Assembly (NCBI GenBank): GCA_963969595.1 | Contig: OZ018410.1 | Coordinates: 37,491,413-37,555,412 of the forward strand | Direction: 5' to 3' | Length of the DNA: 64,000 nt | Origin: Neckera pumila | Lineage: Eukaryota; Streptophyta; Bryopsida; Hypnales; Neckeraceae | In this document: positions 1 to 11,569 of the stretch, in pieces | How the letters are laid out: every line of letters starts with the position of its first letter | Position numbering within the stretch: position 1 is the first letter of the stretch | Notes under the pieces: generated by a model | What the model was told of the DNA's origin: nothing | Databases searched by the model: none | The model's input: only the letters and a program-made list of their open reading frames with translations | Made by a program: the position numbers and the translations under genes

Positions 1-1780
1 TAGATTTTTTTTATTAATTATTTCCTCTTTTCTTTCTCTCTTATTCACAGATTAATTTACTTATTATTTTATTTGTCAATCTTCTTTTATTTTTTTGTTT
101 TCTAATTCCAAATCCTCTTTTCGTTCTCTCCCTATATACACACAAAATTATATGAATGGGAGAAAGAATTAATTCTTTCCTGGTATTTGGTCGATCTTTA
201 CTTTAGTCCATTCGATCCAGTTCTTTCATGTCAATTAGACTTGGTCTTTTTTAGCCAGCAACAAGGTCAATTTGTCACATACAACACTGAAAACTACACA
301 GTCAAGTTAAGACCCTATAGCTGTCCTAAGATCCACTTGGCTGAGTCTAGTCGACTTGTCACCTACCACTGGCTATACTGTCGACTTGACTTGTTTGCAG
401 AATTAGACTTGCTATGCAATAACAAGGCATATGCTGTCTATTGGATACTATCAATCAATTAGACTTTGCCAACTAAAAGATCAGCCATATTTTCATGCAT
501 TTATCAGTTACACGGCTAATTGACTTCAATTTATAAGTGACTCATAAGTCTGCAACTAAGCTACTTAATATAATACTTTTAGTCTATTAGACCAAGATGA
601 CATACTCACATGGGCTTACCAATTTAATTCTTTTCAATTTCAGCATGCTAAAATTACTCACCTTCTCAGCAAGAATCCAATATCATTGAGATTTCATAAT
701 TAAATTACGACAGTCAAATTAACACACTATCTTACCAACTGATTGTCCATTTAACTTTGGGGCTCCAAAGCTTCGCCAAGTTAAATCAATAATCAACAAT
801 TTCCAAGTAATCACACAAGTGCATATTATAAAGCACCTAAAATTCTTATGCTCAACAAATTGAATTACACAATCAACTAGACTGGGTCTCACAATTCATA
901 TTTAAATTTATTCTTAGTTGGTTCGACAAACATCAATATTCAACTCAATTTACACACCACATCCAGCAATCTCACATTCTCATTACAAACGATTTACTCA
1001 ATTTATACAATTTCATCATGAGCAAATTGACACAATCCACAAATTTCACAATTTAACACAATGCACAAACTCTGCACCCATATTCTCAGTCTCTCAGTCG
1101 ACTTGACTAAATATCTGTGATCAACAATCAATCGCTCAGTGGTGGTTCAATTATCACTTAGTCAAATTAATCAGTAATTGCACTCACTGCAATTCACACA
1201 TAAATCAGTCGACTTGACTCCATTCACAGTCGACTAGTCCAAATTTACAATCTCAGTCCAATAGACTATGACTCCGCATATACAAGGACATATATTAAAT
1301 TACAAACAATAGTTCCAACCACTTTTTGCACTCACCAAATTACGGATGAGCTTACACAGTTCTATTTGTCCAGTTGACTTGTCTGCTCCACCGTACCACA
1401 ACGCAGACCAACTCCTTCAGTCGATTAGTTAGACAATTCACAGCACAATCGCCAGCCAAGCTTCTCACTTTAAAAACAACCGGTATCTTCTCACATAAAC
1501 ACAGAGCTCAAGCAAACTTCACGGCTTGGCACCCAAATAATCTCCGTCAACTAGATCAAACTTACACTCACACTTTACAGGCCGTAGCTCCAAGCAAGGT
1601 CCCAATTCCCAATTCCCAAGGGTTGATGGTTGTCGGTCTGAAATGCTGCTTCAAAATAGGGAATGGACGCATGCATGTTCAGCTAAAAATTGACACTCTA
1701 TACTTAGCTGCATGGGAGGCTCTCACTTAGTGAAGTACACCGGCTTGACTGCACATGTAAGAAAGAGCAGCTCCAGTGCA
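1..1780. other. Gene-free AT-rich stretch with a recurrent GTCGAC motif
   Basis: No open frame here has coding character. A short motif, roughly CAGTCGACTTGAC, recurs in intact or degraded form near 350, 378, 1096, 1207, 1230, 1370 and 1418, giving a loose low-copy repeat. A related GTCGAC-rich patch lies at about 16,420-16,560. I see no splice-bounded exon or transposon terminus, so this is probably old repeat DNA. Confidence 0.5.
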
Positions 1781-2180
1781 ACACTAGGGCCTTGCCCATG
1801 AGCCCTCATGGCTCAGTTTGGGACCCAACTTGAGGGCTGGAAAGGCCAAGTTGGGGCCTCGCAGCCCAAACTGTGCAGCCCCGCCTTCTCCGTAAGGGCC
1901 GGCCTGTATGGGCTGCTTTTGTTGTCTTTTACTTAATTTTTCATATGAGTTAATTGCAGTTGCAACTATGCTGTGTTCTTTGCCTGGGGGTTTTCACCTG
2001 CCGGGGGTCAAGTTGACACTCTTCTACCATCCTCGAAGCCCCCCCAAAGCAACCTCAAAAATTAGGGGTGGAAGCCCGTCCTTCGCCGTGCGGGCTCCGA
2101 TCCAGCACGCACCCCACCCCATGTGTGAGGCACTACTGGAGCAAGCACGGGAACGGTGTCGACAGAACTTGTAATGTCCT
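1781..2180. other. GC-rich island without a recognisable gene
   Basis: Base composition rises sharply compared with both flanks. Short inverted words occur (GGGCC, AAGTTGGG, CCCAAACTG), but no family-specific protein is seen. The small open frame at 1908-2174 has no recognisable motif. It could be a remnant of a GC-rich transposon or an exon fragment. Confidence 0.3.
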
Positions 2181-3759
2181 TCTCAAAATAATTGGTCCCC
2201 AATGTGGCTGTTCTAGTTCACTGCATTTTCCAGAGCTCGTCAAATGAGAGGCCCTGCTTGGCATTTTGAAATAAGTTGTTGAGCTCAGAGTATTGCTCGG
2301 AAGCTTAAATTCCCTGCTGTGCCTACAAAGTATGAACTACCAAACTCACCCATGCTAAGAAAGTGCAAAAAATCCCAATTCAAAATTGAAAAAATGCAGG
2401 TGGTGGAATGGGGCTTACCAAACTTTAGCACGTCCCTGCATTAAGGTTGATGCAGGTTGGCTTGCCCCCTCACTTAGTATGGAACCTGGGCTTGCCAATT
2501 CCCAACGCCCTATGCAGAGTGAGCATTAGGCTTGCTCTAAGCCAGCTTTTAGTACTAGTGGTACTAATATTTGTAGTGCACATTTGATTTTTAGAGTGTA
2601 CTCAATTAGTCAGTTGGTATATGAGAACGGAATTGGGTGCAAAGGTGGGAGCATGGGTATATTTATATTACCGTAATTTCTAATTTCAATGTACAATTGA
2701 ATCTCATGTTTGTACTTTTGGTCAAATTTCATTACACAGATTAATTCACTGATTTGTGTAACTTGAAAGTATTATCATAAGAAAAGTATCATTCAAAAAT
2801 AGTTATGGGTTTTTGTTAAGCCACCTTGTTGGGTGCATATTCAACATTGTAAAACAGTGCCACAATATATTATTAACTTTTGAATTGTGTTGGATTAGAA
2901 TTTGGAAGTACTTTAGAAGAGGACTCCAAAAAATAGGCACATAAATATTTGGATATAGACTGTGGAGGATTGAAATAGATTCAAATGAAAGCAAGCAAAG
3001 AGCATTATGAATTTAGGCTTTCTCCTTTCAAAGTACATAATTATCCCAGAAGGGATCCAATCACATTCTCTACATTATCCAATATACAGTAAGTGGACCA
3101 AGCATGAGTTATCTAATGTAGTTAGACAAAATCTCATCACAAATTGCAATCAAGTACAAAAATCCATCTAAACTTGGTCTTAGATGCTAATTTGAGGGGC
3201 TCCACACTCTCACCAAATGTCATATGTGAACTTGAAGTTTGCTCTAAAAGAAATTATTTTAAAATGATTTTCATTCATTTCATTGGATGTCATAATATTT
3301 AAAGTATTGGATTATAGAACATCTAGACGTTGCCTTTGAAAGATAAAAACAAATGGTACTCACTTCAACATTTGCAGAAAATTTGTTAATTCAGAAAATT
3401 TTCATGCTTTTGACATTTGCATGTCATGTGGAAAAGGGAGAAATCATTTACTGTATCCATATACAGCAAAGTCGGCACATTGATGCCAAATAGTTAATTA
3501 AAATTCTCCAAGTACATTTGGCATTTTAAAATTTAATTATTTAAAATTTAGCACCATATTAAAAAATAATTGAAATTTTTTGGCCACTAGCTTCAAATGT
3601 CACTTAATTTGATGTGTACAATTTGCGAAGACATGCTCTTTATACAAGTGGAGTAGTAAGAGGTGAAACAACCCATGTGAGATATGTAAATTAGGTTTAG
3701 TAGGAGCTATACTACTCAATCATAGTTGAATCAAAAGCAAGAGTTTTGTTCAAAGTATC

Positions 3760-4105
3760 ATTTCAGATCTCATTTAGGCAATGCACAATTTTTTTTCAAA
3801 AAGTTTAATTTAAATTAATGTGAAAAATCAAGCTAAGTTTCATATTCAAAAATCCGTTTGAAATTTCAAGCCTCCAATCAAAAATTATGAACAAATTTCA
3901 GAGAGGGGTTGAAGGACATTTCTTTGACATTTTCAAATATCCTCTCTAAAATTTGTCCATAACATTTTTTGGAGGCCTAAATCATAAATGGGTTTTTGAA
4001 AATGAAAGTTAGCTTGAATTTTCAAAATCCCAACTTTTCATAGTTCAAAGTGTTTTGAAAAAGTTATCCTATTATGCCAAAATGAGGTGTGAAACTCTAC
4101 TTTGC
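3760..4105. repeat. Imperfect long inverted repeat, hairpin family copy
   Basis: The left half (AAATCCGTTTGAAATTTCAA, then GAGAGGGG) is answered in reverse complement by the right half (CCTCTCTAAAATTTGTCC, then GGAGGC and AAATGGGTTTTTG). The same arm sequence appears in the better preserved hairpin at 32,720-33,380 and, more diverged, twice inside the CACTA element at 16,729-18,412. This is one dispersed family of long palindromic repeats. Ends are approximate. Confidence 0.55.
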
Positions 4106-4204
4106 ACACAATTCCTACATTTTGACAATGAATTGTCAAACTTTCATTTTCAAATTATCTCATATCCTATAAGGGTTCATGATAGATAATAAATTTCATT
4201 ATGA

Positions 4205-4345
4205 AAATGACCCTTTCCTCTCTTTAAATGTGAATTTCATTATGAAAATGACCTCTCCACCCTTCACTCTCTTTAAATGCGAATGAAATTATGAAAATGA
4301 TCTCTCCATCCTTCACTCTCTTTAAATGTGAATGAAATAACTCCT
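4205..4345. repeat. Tandem repeat, about 50-bp unit, three copies
   Basis: The block CACTCTCTTTAAATG followed by GAAATTATGAAAATGA and CTCTCCA recurs three times with small differences. It is a local minisatellite with no sign of coding. Confidence 0.65.
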
Positions 4346-4933
4346 TCACTTTGCCATCAAAAAATTTCTTTATGATAGATGGTAATTGGACTTTATTTTG
4401 GACTTTTTTGGCTAACACTAAACACTTTCTTTATTTACAGCAACTTGATCATTTAATTATTGCCAAAATTGACAATTTTCTTATTTATTTAATTTTTTCT
4501 TTGGCCAATTTTTTAAAAACAATTATTTTCTGCCAACTTTGACTTATAGGTACAATATTCTTGATATAAAAGTATTTCATTTGCAATGCAAATAGTTAAG
4601 CCTCAAAGCATGTCAAGGAAAGCATTACTTAAGCTGGTTAGAAAGCACAGTCAAATTAATTAGCCTATAAATAGAGTAAACCTTCCATTTACTGTACACA
4701 TCCAATAACCGGACAACAACCATTGCCATTTACTAAGCAATAACCGCACAATTCAACTTCCAATTAAATTGCTATGGGAACAAAATTTTATATCACTACC
4801 TAATGACCGCATTTTCTGCAATGAAGGGTTGCAAGGAATTTTTAATTAGATTTCATCTTCATTGCCTTTAAATTGCAATAAACTTTATTGGGAGAAATCT
4901 TTTTGCATTCTATTTTTTGGGAGTAAATCTTAA

Positions 4934-5333
4934 CCCTTTAAAGACCAGTTGAGTCGTTGACTAGTTTTGGGTTGAAATTGCCATATTTTCATTTGTAAAT
5001 TAAAATTTGTTGTGAATTGGAAGATGGGCCAAAGGGGATGGATGTGGGGAATTCTCAATTCCATCCATAGGAACAAAAATCGAGCCAATCTAAGCCTGTA
5101 TGTGGGCTCAAGGTTGAAATTAGTGACGGTTTTCTAGCTAGAAGTACAACATTTGAAAATAGAGATGCATCATAATAAATTGGATTATGCCGTAGTTTGC
5201 CACAAATTTCATCGCCACATAGTAAACCATTCATTCCGCACCCATCGGTACAGTTAGATCTTTGACAGGCATTGTTTTGCTTCAACCACAAAACGCATTG
5301 CCGACCCTCAAATCAACCACGGTCCTTAAAGGG
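4934..5333. mobile_element. piggyBac-like non-autonomous element (400 bp, TTAA-flanked)
   Basis: The left end reads TTAA then CCCTTTAAAGACC; the right end reads GGTCCTTAAAGGG then TTAA. The two termini are near-perfect inverted copies of about 13 bp, beginning with CCC and lying inside a duplicated TTAA. Duplication of TTAA and CCY termini are hallmarks of the piggyBac superfamily. The small open frames inside have no transposase similarity, so it is a MITE-type derivative. The same terminus borders the transposase-bearing element at 59,837. Confidence 0.7.
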
Positions 5334-5337
5334 TTAA

Positions 5338-8300
5338 CATGACATTTAATAATCACACCAAACTTCAAAATATGCAAGTCTCTACATTTATATGGAGAAG
5401 TATTTGAATTTTGTCTATGCAGTAATTAGCAAGTTTATTCTAGATAGAAGTCGCTTGCAATTGTAACAAACCTCATTTTCTTATATAAAAAAATCCTCAG
5501 TTTTTGAACTTGCAATTTTGTTCAAAAAGTGGACAATGAACATATTGCCAAGGTTGTATATGATAGGTAGAGACAAACATTTTTTCATCCATTCTTTGGC
5601 CCCTAAAGGCCTTAGGCATTTTCTGGTCCAAAACCACTAAAAAATACCATTTTGATTGCAATCATTTAAAAAGAAAACCAAAAAAATCATTTTAGAATCT
5701 AATGGTACTATCTTGTACTTTACTCGTCTCAAAACATGTGGTGAAATTTTCATGAAGTTTGATTGTATAGATTGGAAGATATGAGCATTTGAAGTTTGAA
5801 AAATAAGAATTTTTGAATGCTGACTTTGACAGCCATTTGTGGAAATTTTTTGCACTATGGACCATAGGATTAAATCTTTTTTGTTGAAAATTTAAGTTGA
5901 GGGTTGTGGAAAAAATCTTTAGAATGTCAAAATTTGATTTTCACATATAAAAAAATAGATAAGTAGAAGTAGGTCCAAGATTGATCAAAACACTAAACTG
6001 TTAATAGCTCTAAGATGGAATTGAAACATCATAATCCCAATAGTGAGAGTCTTCTTGCAAATAAGGTTCACCCTGTCAAGAAAAGAAATATAAAAATATT
6101 GAAATTGCATTCAAAATGAATTCATTAAGTTGTTTTTTGAAAAAGATGCGTAGATTGTGTGAAAACAAGACTGTCCATAATTTTTTCATTATTAGTCCAA
6201 ATAGAATGAATCAATGCTTCAATATAGACAAAAATATAATCTTTTAGAAAAAAATTATATATATATATATAACTGATTTTAAGACTTCGGATGGTATAAC
6301 TTTTGTTCCTGGGCACCAATTGTAAAACAATTGTATTTTTAAAAAGCTAATGTTATTTCTTATCTTCAATAAAAGTTTCAAAAAACCAAGTCAAAATTTG
6401 AGGTCACACAAGCCTACTCAAAACCCCAAGTGTCCCTTCAGGGGACTTTAGGTCTTTAGGGATTAGGAGAGAGATGTAGAAAGGAGGTACAATGCTTGTA
6501 GACACTAATCCCTAAATGACATTTGAATGGCTAACCTTCTAGAAAATCAATATATCTTGGATTGATTTGAAGATTTTACAACACAAAATAGAAGAAAGAG
6601 CGCAAATTTTCCAACAAATTTTATTGAATTTGGACATTGGATGAAAAAATTAAATACTTTGAATTGGGAGGTTCATGGAGGCATTGTCAAAAATTGCAAT
6701 TTTTTGGTACGTTATTCAAAAATGAAAATTGAAATTTTTACTTCAAACTTCATCTATACAAAACTAAAGTAAAGTATTTCACTAGAATATAGGAAAATTT
6801 TAGCCCATTTAACCGTGTGGTTAAAAGATTATAACATTTGAAGTGAGAAAAAAAAATTTCATTCCTGCAAGGCAGGATCAACAGACTTTAAGCCCTTTTG
6901 GAGTTCAATTTTTGCTTTACACAAAAATGAGGATTTTGACCATTCATAAGTATATGATATTTGGTTCACTCTAACAAATTATAGAAGTAAATATGGATTT
7001 TAGCCTATTCTAAATCACCTTGCAATAGAAGGACATTAAATGAATTTGCAATATATTAGTCATTTTTTGATAATTTCTTGTGCAATAATGGAATTATTTC
7101 TTTGAAATTAAAATGGTGAAAAAGTGAGAGGCAAACATTTGGATTATATAGAAAAAAATTCAAGAATTTTGACTTCACAAATTGCAAGATAATAGGGCTT
7201 GAAATTTTTTTTTAAATTTTTTTTCTTGAAACCACTCCAATATAGCTAACAAAGTTTGACTCCTCTTTGAATGTGATTTGAAGACTAAATTTTTTTCTTG
7301 GAATACTTAAATGACGTATCTTATTAGTTATATACATACTGAATTTCAAAGGTTGATGAGCTTTTTTACAGAAGATTTCCAAATTGCCCAAGTTGCCCCA
7401 AAATTTTAGAGTAGCATAACTCTTTGATTTGGGCACCTAATTGGAAAAATACTAGTTTTTCACCAAGGAGGTGCATGTTTACAAATTGTGTCCAAATTTC
7501 ATAAACATCCAACCAAAAATGACTACATAGAAATCTACTTGAGATTTCTTGTGTACGTTGAACAGACACTTGACTAGTCCTTTTGGAATTAAGAGCACCA
7601 AAAAGCTTCATCTACCTCAATCCCTTCATTTGTACAAATGTAGTGTCTTAATTGAACTATTTGTGTTTCTTGCCTTTGAACATCTGTAGTGATCTCTAAG
7701 TAAACAATCCTTGTATCAGCAAACGGAGGGGCATTCCACGAAGCTCGCATAGTGCCGAGTTTATTTTTGAACAAATTGATCCAATGCAAAGCCGGCAATC
7801 CAAACATCAAATAGATTTTTCTCCATTATAAAAAAACAACAAGATTCTACATTAAAAGAGACTATTCATGCAAAGAAAGAAGTTTGCAGTAATTGGCACA
7901 TAATTGATAATGATGACTATTTTCATAGTGAGTCAACTTATGGGCCCTTCAAATTTTGCAAATTTGTCAATGCCGGGCATTTGCATACCAAGACTATGGA
8001 AGTGAAGCCTTCCATAACGGTTGCATTGGAGCACATATTTAAGGTAGACCATCCCATCACCATTTGCTCCCCAATTTCGTGGCCTACTATTTGGCCCCAA
8101 TTGTGTTCGCTGCCCATCCAAATCTGTCCAAAAAGTATCCTAAACCGTTGAAGATTTTGACAAAATCTGACAAGATTCTGGCTATAATGTTAACATGGAG
8201 TAACATGTCAATCCTAGATTGGTGGATTCTTAAGTGCTACTAGATACATAGAAGGGCGGTTATGGGTTGTTGATAGGGCATTTATGTCTCCACTCTATGC

Positions 8301-8410
8301 ACACTTTTGTAATTTCAGGCTTATCACTTCAAAAATTCACAAATATTACATTTTTTATTGAAAAATTATAACTCCACTTGGGTTTGATTTGTATAACAAG
8401 CGCACACCTC
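5338..8410. other. Gene-free AT-rich block with diverged TTAA-element relatives
   Basis: No gene is supported. The segments near 5,600-6,460 resemble the interior of the TTAA element at 8,415-9,338, with matching wording around 5,646-5,790 and 8,463-8,610. Their termini are degraded (GGCCCCTAAAGGCC near 5,598; GGTCTTTAGGG near 6,450). An (AT)n run sits near 6,255. These are probably older copies of the same element family. Confidence 0.45.
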
Positions 8411-8414
8411 TTAA

Positions 8415-9338
8415 CCCCTAAAGTTCTTCGACTATGTTCTCACCAAAAATGCTCCAAAACTGCCATTTCTAGTACAAGTACCAAATTTTTGAAAAATATC
8501 ATTTTTTGACATATGTAACCTTAGGATCTTATAGTAATTTAGTTTGAGAATATGTGGAAAAAATTTCAGAAATTTCCACTATGTAGATTGCAAGATATTA
8601 GCGTTTGAAGCGGCAAATATCCATTTTTGACCACTGCAAAAATCCGGGCAGCTGCACTTCACAAGGTCAGATCATTATGAAAAAATGTCCAAAATGGATG
8701 TGCTTCTTTGGTTTCATTTTTCAGGGCAAGTTGGCTACATACATGAAAATTTTCAGATCATTTGGAGTTGTGCAACATATAGGAAAAAAATAGTAAGTAG
8801 AAAGATGTAGAAAATGATTCAAAATACTAAATTGTTAATAAATAAGTTATAAAATTATAAAATTCCAATCCAAATGGTTGAATTGTTTTTATAAACAATC
8901 TACATCCAAAAGCATTATTTTTCTTCAAAAATATTGAAATTTCAGTAAAATAAAGGACTTCAAAGTTTTTTTTGGTGTAGGGATTCCATAACTGCTTGCA
9001 AACTAAAAAGCCTCATAACTTTCATCTCCACTATTGAAATGCAATAATTCAAAGCTTTTTGAGTACATATAAATCTGAAGAACAAATTTCAAATTTTTAT
9101 TTCTTAAAAAAGTGTTTTTTTCAGGTCTGCCCGAACTGCCCGAGTTGAGAAATAAACAACATATTATGCAATAACTTTTTATTCATATTTCCAAATGTCA
9201 TGAAATTTGTACACATGAAAGATATTCCTCGTCCCCACCTTCTATTAAAATTTCAGCCCAAAATACACAAATCTCTAGTCACACGTACCTGCCCAAGAAA
9301 GTTATAAGACCAAAAAACGCAGTCCGGTCCTTTAGGGG
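8415..9338. mobile_element. piggyBac-like non-autonomous element (924 bp, TTAA-flanked)
   Basis: TTAA then CCCCTAAAGTTC on the left; GGTCCTTTAGGGG then TTAA on the right. The termini are short inverted repeats of the same CCC(C/T)T(A/T)AAG type as the other TTAA elements here. There is no transposase frame inside; the interior is AT-rich. It is a longer derivative in the same family. Confidence 0.65.
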
Positions 9339-9342
9339 TTAA

Positions 9343-9856
9343 AAAATGTGCACCTCTTGAAGTTGACTCTAAGATAGTCAGATTGCAAATCAAGGTGGTG
9401 ATAGGATGTTCTATCTTAATTCCAAATCACTACATAAAATAGTGAAATTGAATTGCTTCAACAATGAAGTTGCCTTCACTGACAAAAGTTAGCTCATGAG
9501 CCATTCTTTGTCCACATGGAGGTGCATGCAATTCTCTATATCCAAACCGTGAATAGTGCACCAATCCATACAACATACATAGTTCTTTTTTTATTGCATT
9601 CTTCTGCAATGATTGTACATATTTATATAATGTTGAATGTTGAGAAATTAATATGGGGCAACCTAATTTCACTATTTTGTGTACACTAAATAGTGCAATT
9701 AGGTTGCCTTACCTCAGGTAAATTGTCTCATGACTCAATGGTAGTACATATGGAGGCTCATGAAACTCTTTAGAACGGGCCTTGAACTAGTGCACTAATC
9801 CTTGTCACACACATGGCTATGGATTGAATGCATCATTGTACATCAACAATGAATAT
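9343..9856. repeat. Gene-free stretch with a diverged direct duplication
   Basis: The segment near 9,440-9,590 and the one near 9,689-9,825 align in the same orientation. Both contain CATGGAGG or CATATGGAGG, CATGCAATTCTCT or CATGAAACTCTTT, and TAGTGCACCAATCC or TAGTGCACTAATCC. It lies directly beyond the gag stop codon, where pol would be expected, but shows no reverse transcriptase, RNase H or integrase motif. Confidence 0.5.
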
Positions 9857-11422
9857 TTATAATTGCTCTCGTGGAAGGACCTGCACTTGCTTGTACACCG
9901 GTCGTGGCTGCGCCGGTTTCGGACACTGACTCTCATGATGTCCGGATTCCTGACAGTTCTGACACGGCAGAGTCCAGGGAACACCCTGCCCAGGTCCTTT
10001 GTTTGGGCAGGAAGTAGAATAATGTCCTGGTTCTCCACAGAAGTAACAGATCACCAGCTGACCGGCCGGATATCCGGGCGCTCGCAAAGGCTGCTGCACC
10101 ATCAATCCTTGGCTAGATCCTGGTAAATAATTCCAGTTCAACCCATTAGATCGGACTGGGATCACAACCCCTCTCCCTCTCGCATAAGTAGGCTGAACTT
10201 GATAAATCTCCTCTTCCTCCTCATCTGCCATGGTGTAGTAGATCTCATCATCCGGATACATATAGCGAACTTGCTTCGGGGTGGCCTTTTGGCATTCGCT
10301 CGGATAGTGACCTGGTTCTCCACATCTTCCGCACCAGACGTTGGATCGGGAAGTAGGAACAATTCGTCTCGGCTTCCGGTTTTCCGCAAGGTTGACCTTG
10401 ATCGCCTCCAAAGACTCCTGGATGTTCTTCATCATCTTCTTGGAATCCGCATCCTCCGTCTTTACTTTCACGATGGTCTTCTCCCGCTTACCCTTCGTCC
10501 TAGACGAAGGTCGAGGAGGCAAACTGCTCCGCTCCTCCTCTGAACTGGATGAACTCGGATCGGAAACATCCGTTCCGGAACTGTTGGAACTGCTTTCCGA
10601 GTCCAAATCGTCTCTCCGGTACTTCGATTTCCGGTTGTCCCTCTTTCTCTTTTCTTTGTCTCTTCTCTTGCTCCGCTTCGAGGATTTCCGGAGTGACTGC
10701 GCCGAGTTCTCGTAGTTGGTCGCAGCATCCATTGCCTCCCTAAGCGTTTCAGGTCGCGTTTGGCGAATGAGAAAACCCATAGACTCCGGTAATCCGGCAA
10801 CGTACCATTCCACTTGCAGGCCGGGGGCAATCTCAGTTGTCAGCTTCTGCATGAGCGCCTTCACCCTCTGCCCATATTTCCGTACAGACTCAGACGACTT
10901 CATCGTCAACGTGCTCAACCTTCCCAAGGCTCTAGCTTCTCCTCCAACCTCCCGGAAAGCTTGCAGGAAGTCCGTTCTCAACTGCCGCCAATCATTCCAA
11001 ATTGGATCCGGAACATCCTGATACCATTTGAGCGCTTCTCTCTTCAGCAATCCCTGAAAGATTCTTCGTTTTGCAGCCTCGTTCTCAAGGTTGGCAAGGT
11101 CTGTTGACTCAAACTCACACAACCAATCATCCGCGGCTTGATTTTCGTCTCCCTTGAAACGTTTGTACCGCAACCGGGTCATCTCGTCCTCTTCTTCCGA
11201 CAGCTGACCTTTTGCTTCCGGTTCCGGATCTAAGTCAGGAAACCGGGGAATATGTCCCACTGGCAGATTCTCTCCTTCTCGACCAGGTGCAAGTACAACA
11301 ACAAACTGGTCTTCCGGATCCGTGATGTCCGGATTGTTAAGACCTCGTCCTGACGGCTCTCCTAATTGTTGACTTCTTCTCAGCTGCTCAGACTTCCTTC
11401 CGCCCCTTGCCTTTGTTCTCAT
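9857..11422 (-). CDS. gag: Retrotransposon Gag protein, Ty3/gypsy type, 521 aa
   Basis: This is the structural nucleocapsid-type protein of an LTR retrotransposon. Residues about 97-245 carry a retrotransposon gag domain with the usual core (FQGLLKREALKWY, then WRQLRTDFLQAF). A strongly basic Lys/Arg tract follows at about 245-271 and an acidic Ser-rich region at about 272-300. Three CCHC zinc knuckles follow: C364-C367-H372-C377, C459-C462-H467-C472 and C487-C490-H495-C500. The frame is intact from ATG to stop. Its base composition is far more GC-rich than the flanks. A primer-binding site lies upstream on the same strand, but no protease, reverse transcriptase or integrase frame follows. 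The copy is therefore either 3'-truncated or a gag-only non-autonomous type. Confidence 0.9.
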   Translation of the reverse strand: MRTKARGGRKSEQLRRSQQLGEPSGRGLNNPDITDPEDQFVVVLAPGREGENLPVGHIPRFPDLDPEPEAKGQLSEEEDEMTRLRYKRFKGDENQAADDWLCEFESTDLANLENEAAKRRIFQGLLKREALKWYQDVPDPIWNDWRQLRTDFLQAFREVGGEARALGRLSTLTMKSSESVRKYGQRVKALMQKLTTEIAPGLQVEWYVAGLPESMGFLIRQTRPETLREAMDAATNYENSAQSLRKSSKRSKRRDKEKRKRDNRKSKYRRDDLDSESSSNSSGTDVSDPSSSSSEEERSSLPPRPSSRTKGKREKTIVKVKTEDADSKKMMKNIQESLEAIKVNLAENRKPRRIVPTSRSNVWCGRCGEPGHYPSECQKATPKQVRYMYPDDEIYYTMADEEEEEIYQVQPTYARGRGVVIPVRSNGLNWNYLPGSSQGLMVQQPLRAPGYPAGQLVICYFCGEPGHYSTSCPNKGPGQGVPWTLPCQNCQESGHHESQCPKPAQPRPVYKQVQVLPREQL

Positions 11423-11540
11423 AAGTAAGAAATCCAGTCGTCACCAGAATGTCAAACTCAATCCGAGAAAGACAATACGAAAGATACAACTACTTCTGAC
11501 TCAACTACTGTGAACCGCAATAAAACTGATAGCTTTAGGA

Positions 11541-11558
11541 TCCCCGGCAGCGGCGCCA
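11541..11558 (-). promoter_or_regulatory. Primer-binding site of the LTR retrotransposon
   Basis: On the minus strand the sequence reads TGGCGCCGCTGCCGGGGA, about 120 bases upstream of the gag ATG. A TGGCGCC start followed by a GC-rich stretch is the form of the tRNA-complementary primer-binding site found in many plant Ty3/gypsy elements. It fixes the element's orientation and the approximate end of the 5' LTR. Which tRNA it pairs with was not determined. Confidence 0.7.
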
Positions 11559-11569
11559 GATTTTTGCCA

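Larger units (their letters stand above)
2181..4929. other. Gene-free AT-rich DNA
   Basis: No supported gene. The stretch contains an imperfect long inverted repeat (about 3,760-4,105) and a short tandem array (about 4,205-4,345), both listed separately. The remainder is AT-rich with short unsupported open frames. Confidence 0.5.

Noticed and set aside
5055..5291. A 78-codon minus-strand frame
   Set aside because: It lies wholly inside a 400-bp TTAA-flanked MITE and has no recognisable protein motif.
9430..9672. An 80-codon minus-strand frame beyond the gag stop as a pol remnant
   Set aside because: It shows no protease, reverse transcriptase, RNase H or integrase motif, and it lies in a duplicated non-coding segment.
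10199..11107. Several plus-strand and shifted open frames over the gag gene
   Set aside because: They are shadows of the GC-rich gag reading frame and carry no motifs of their own.
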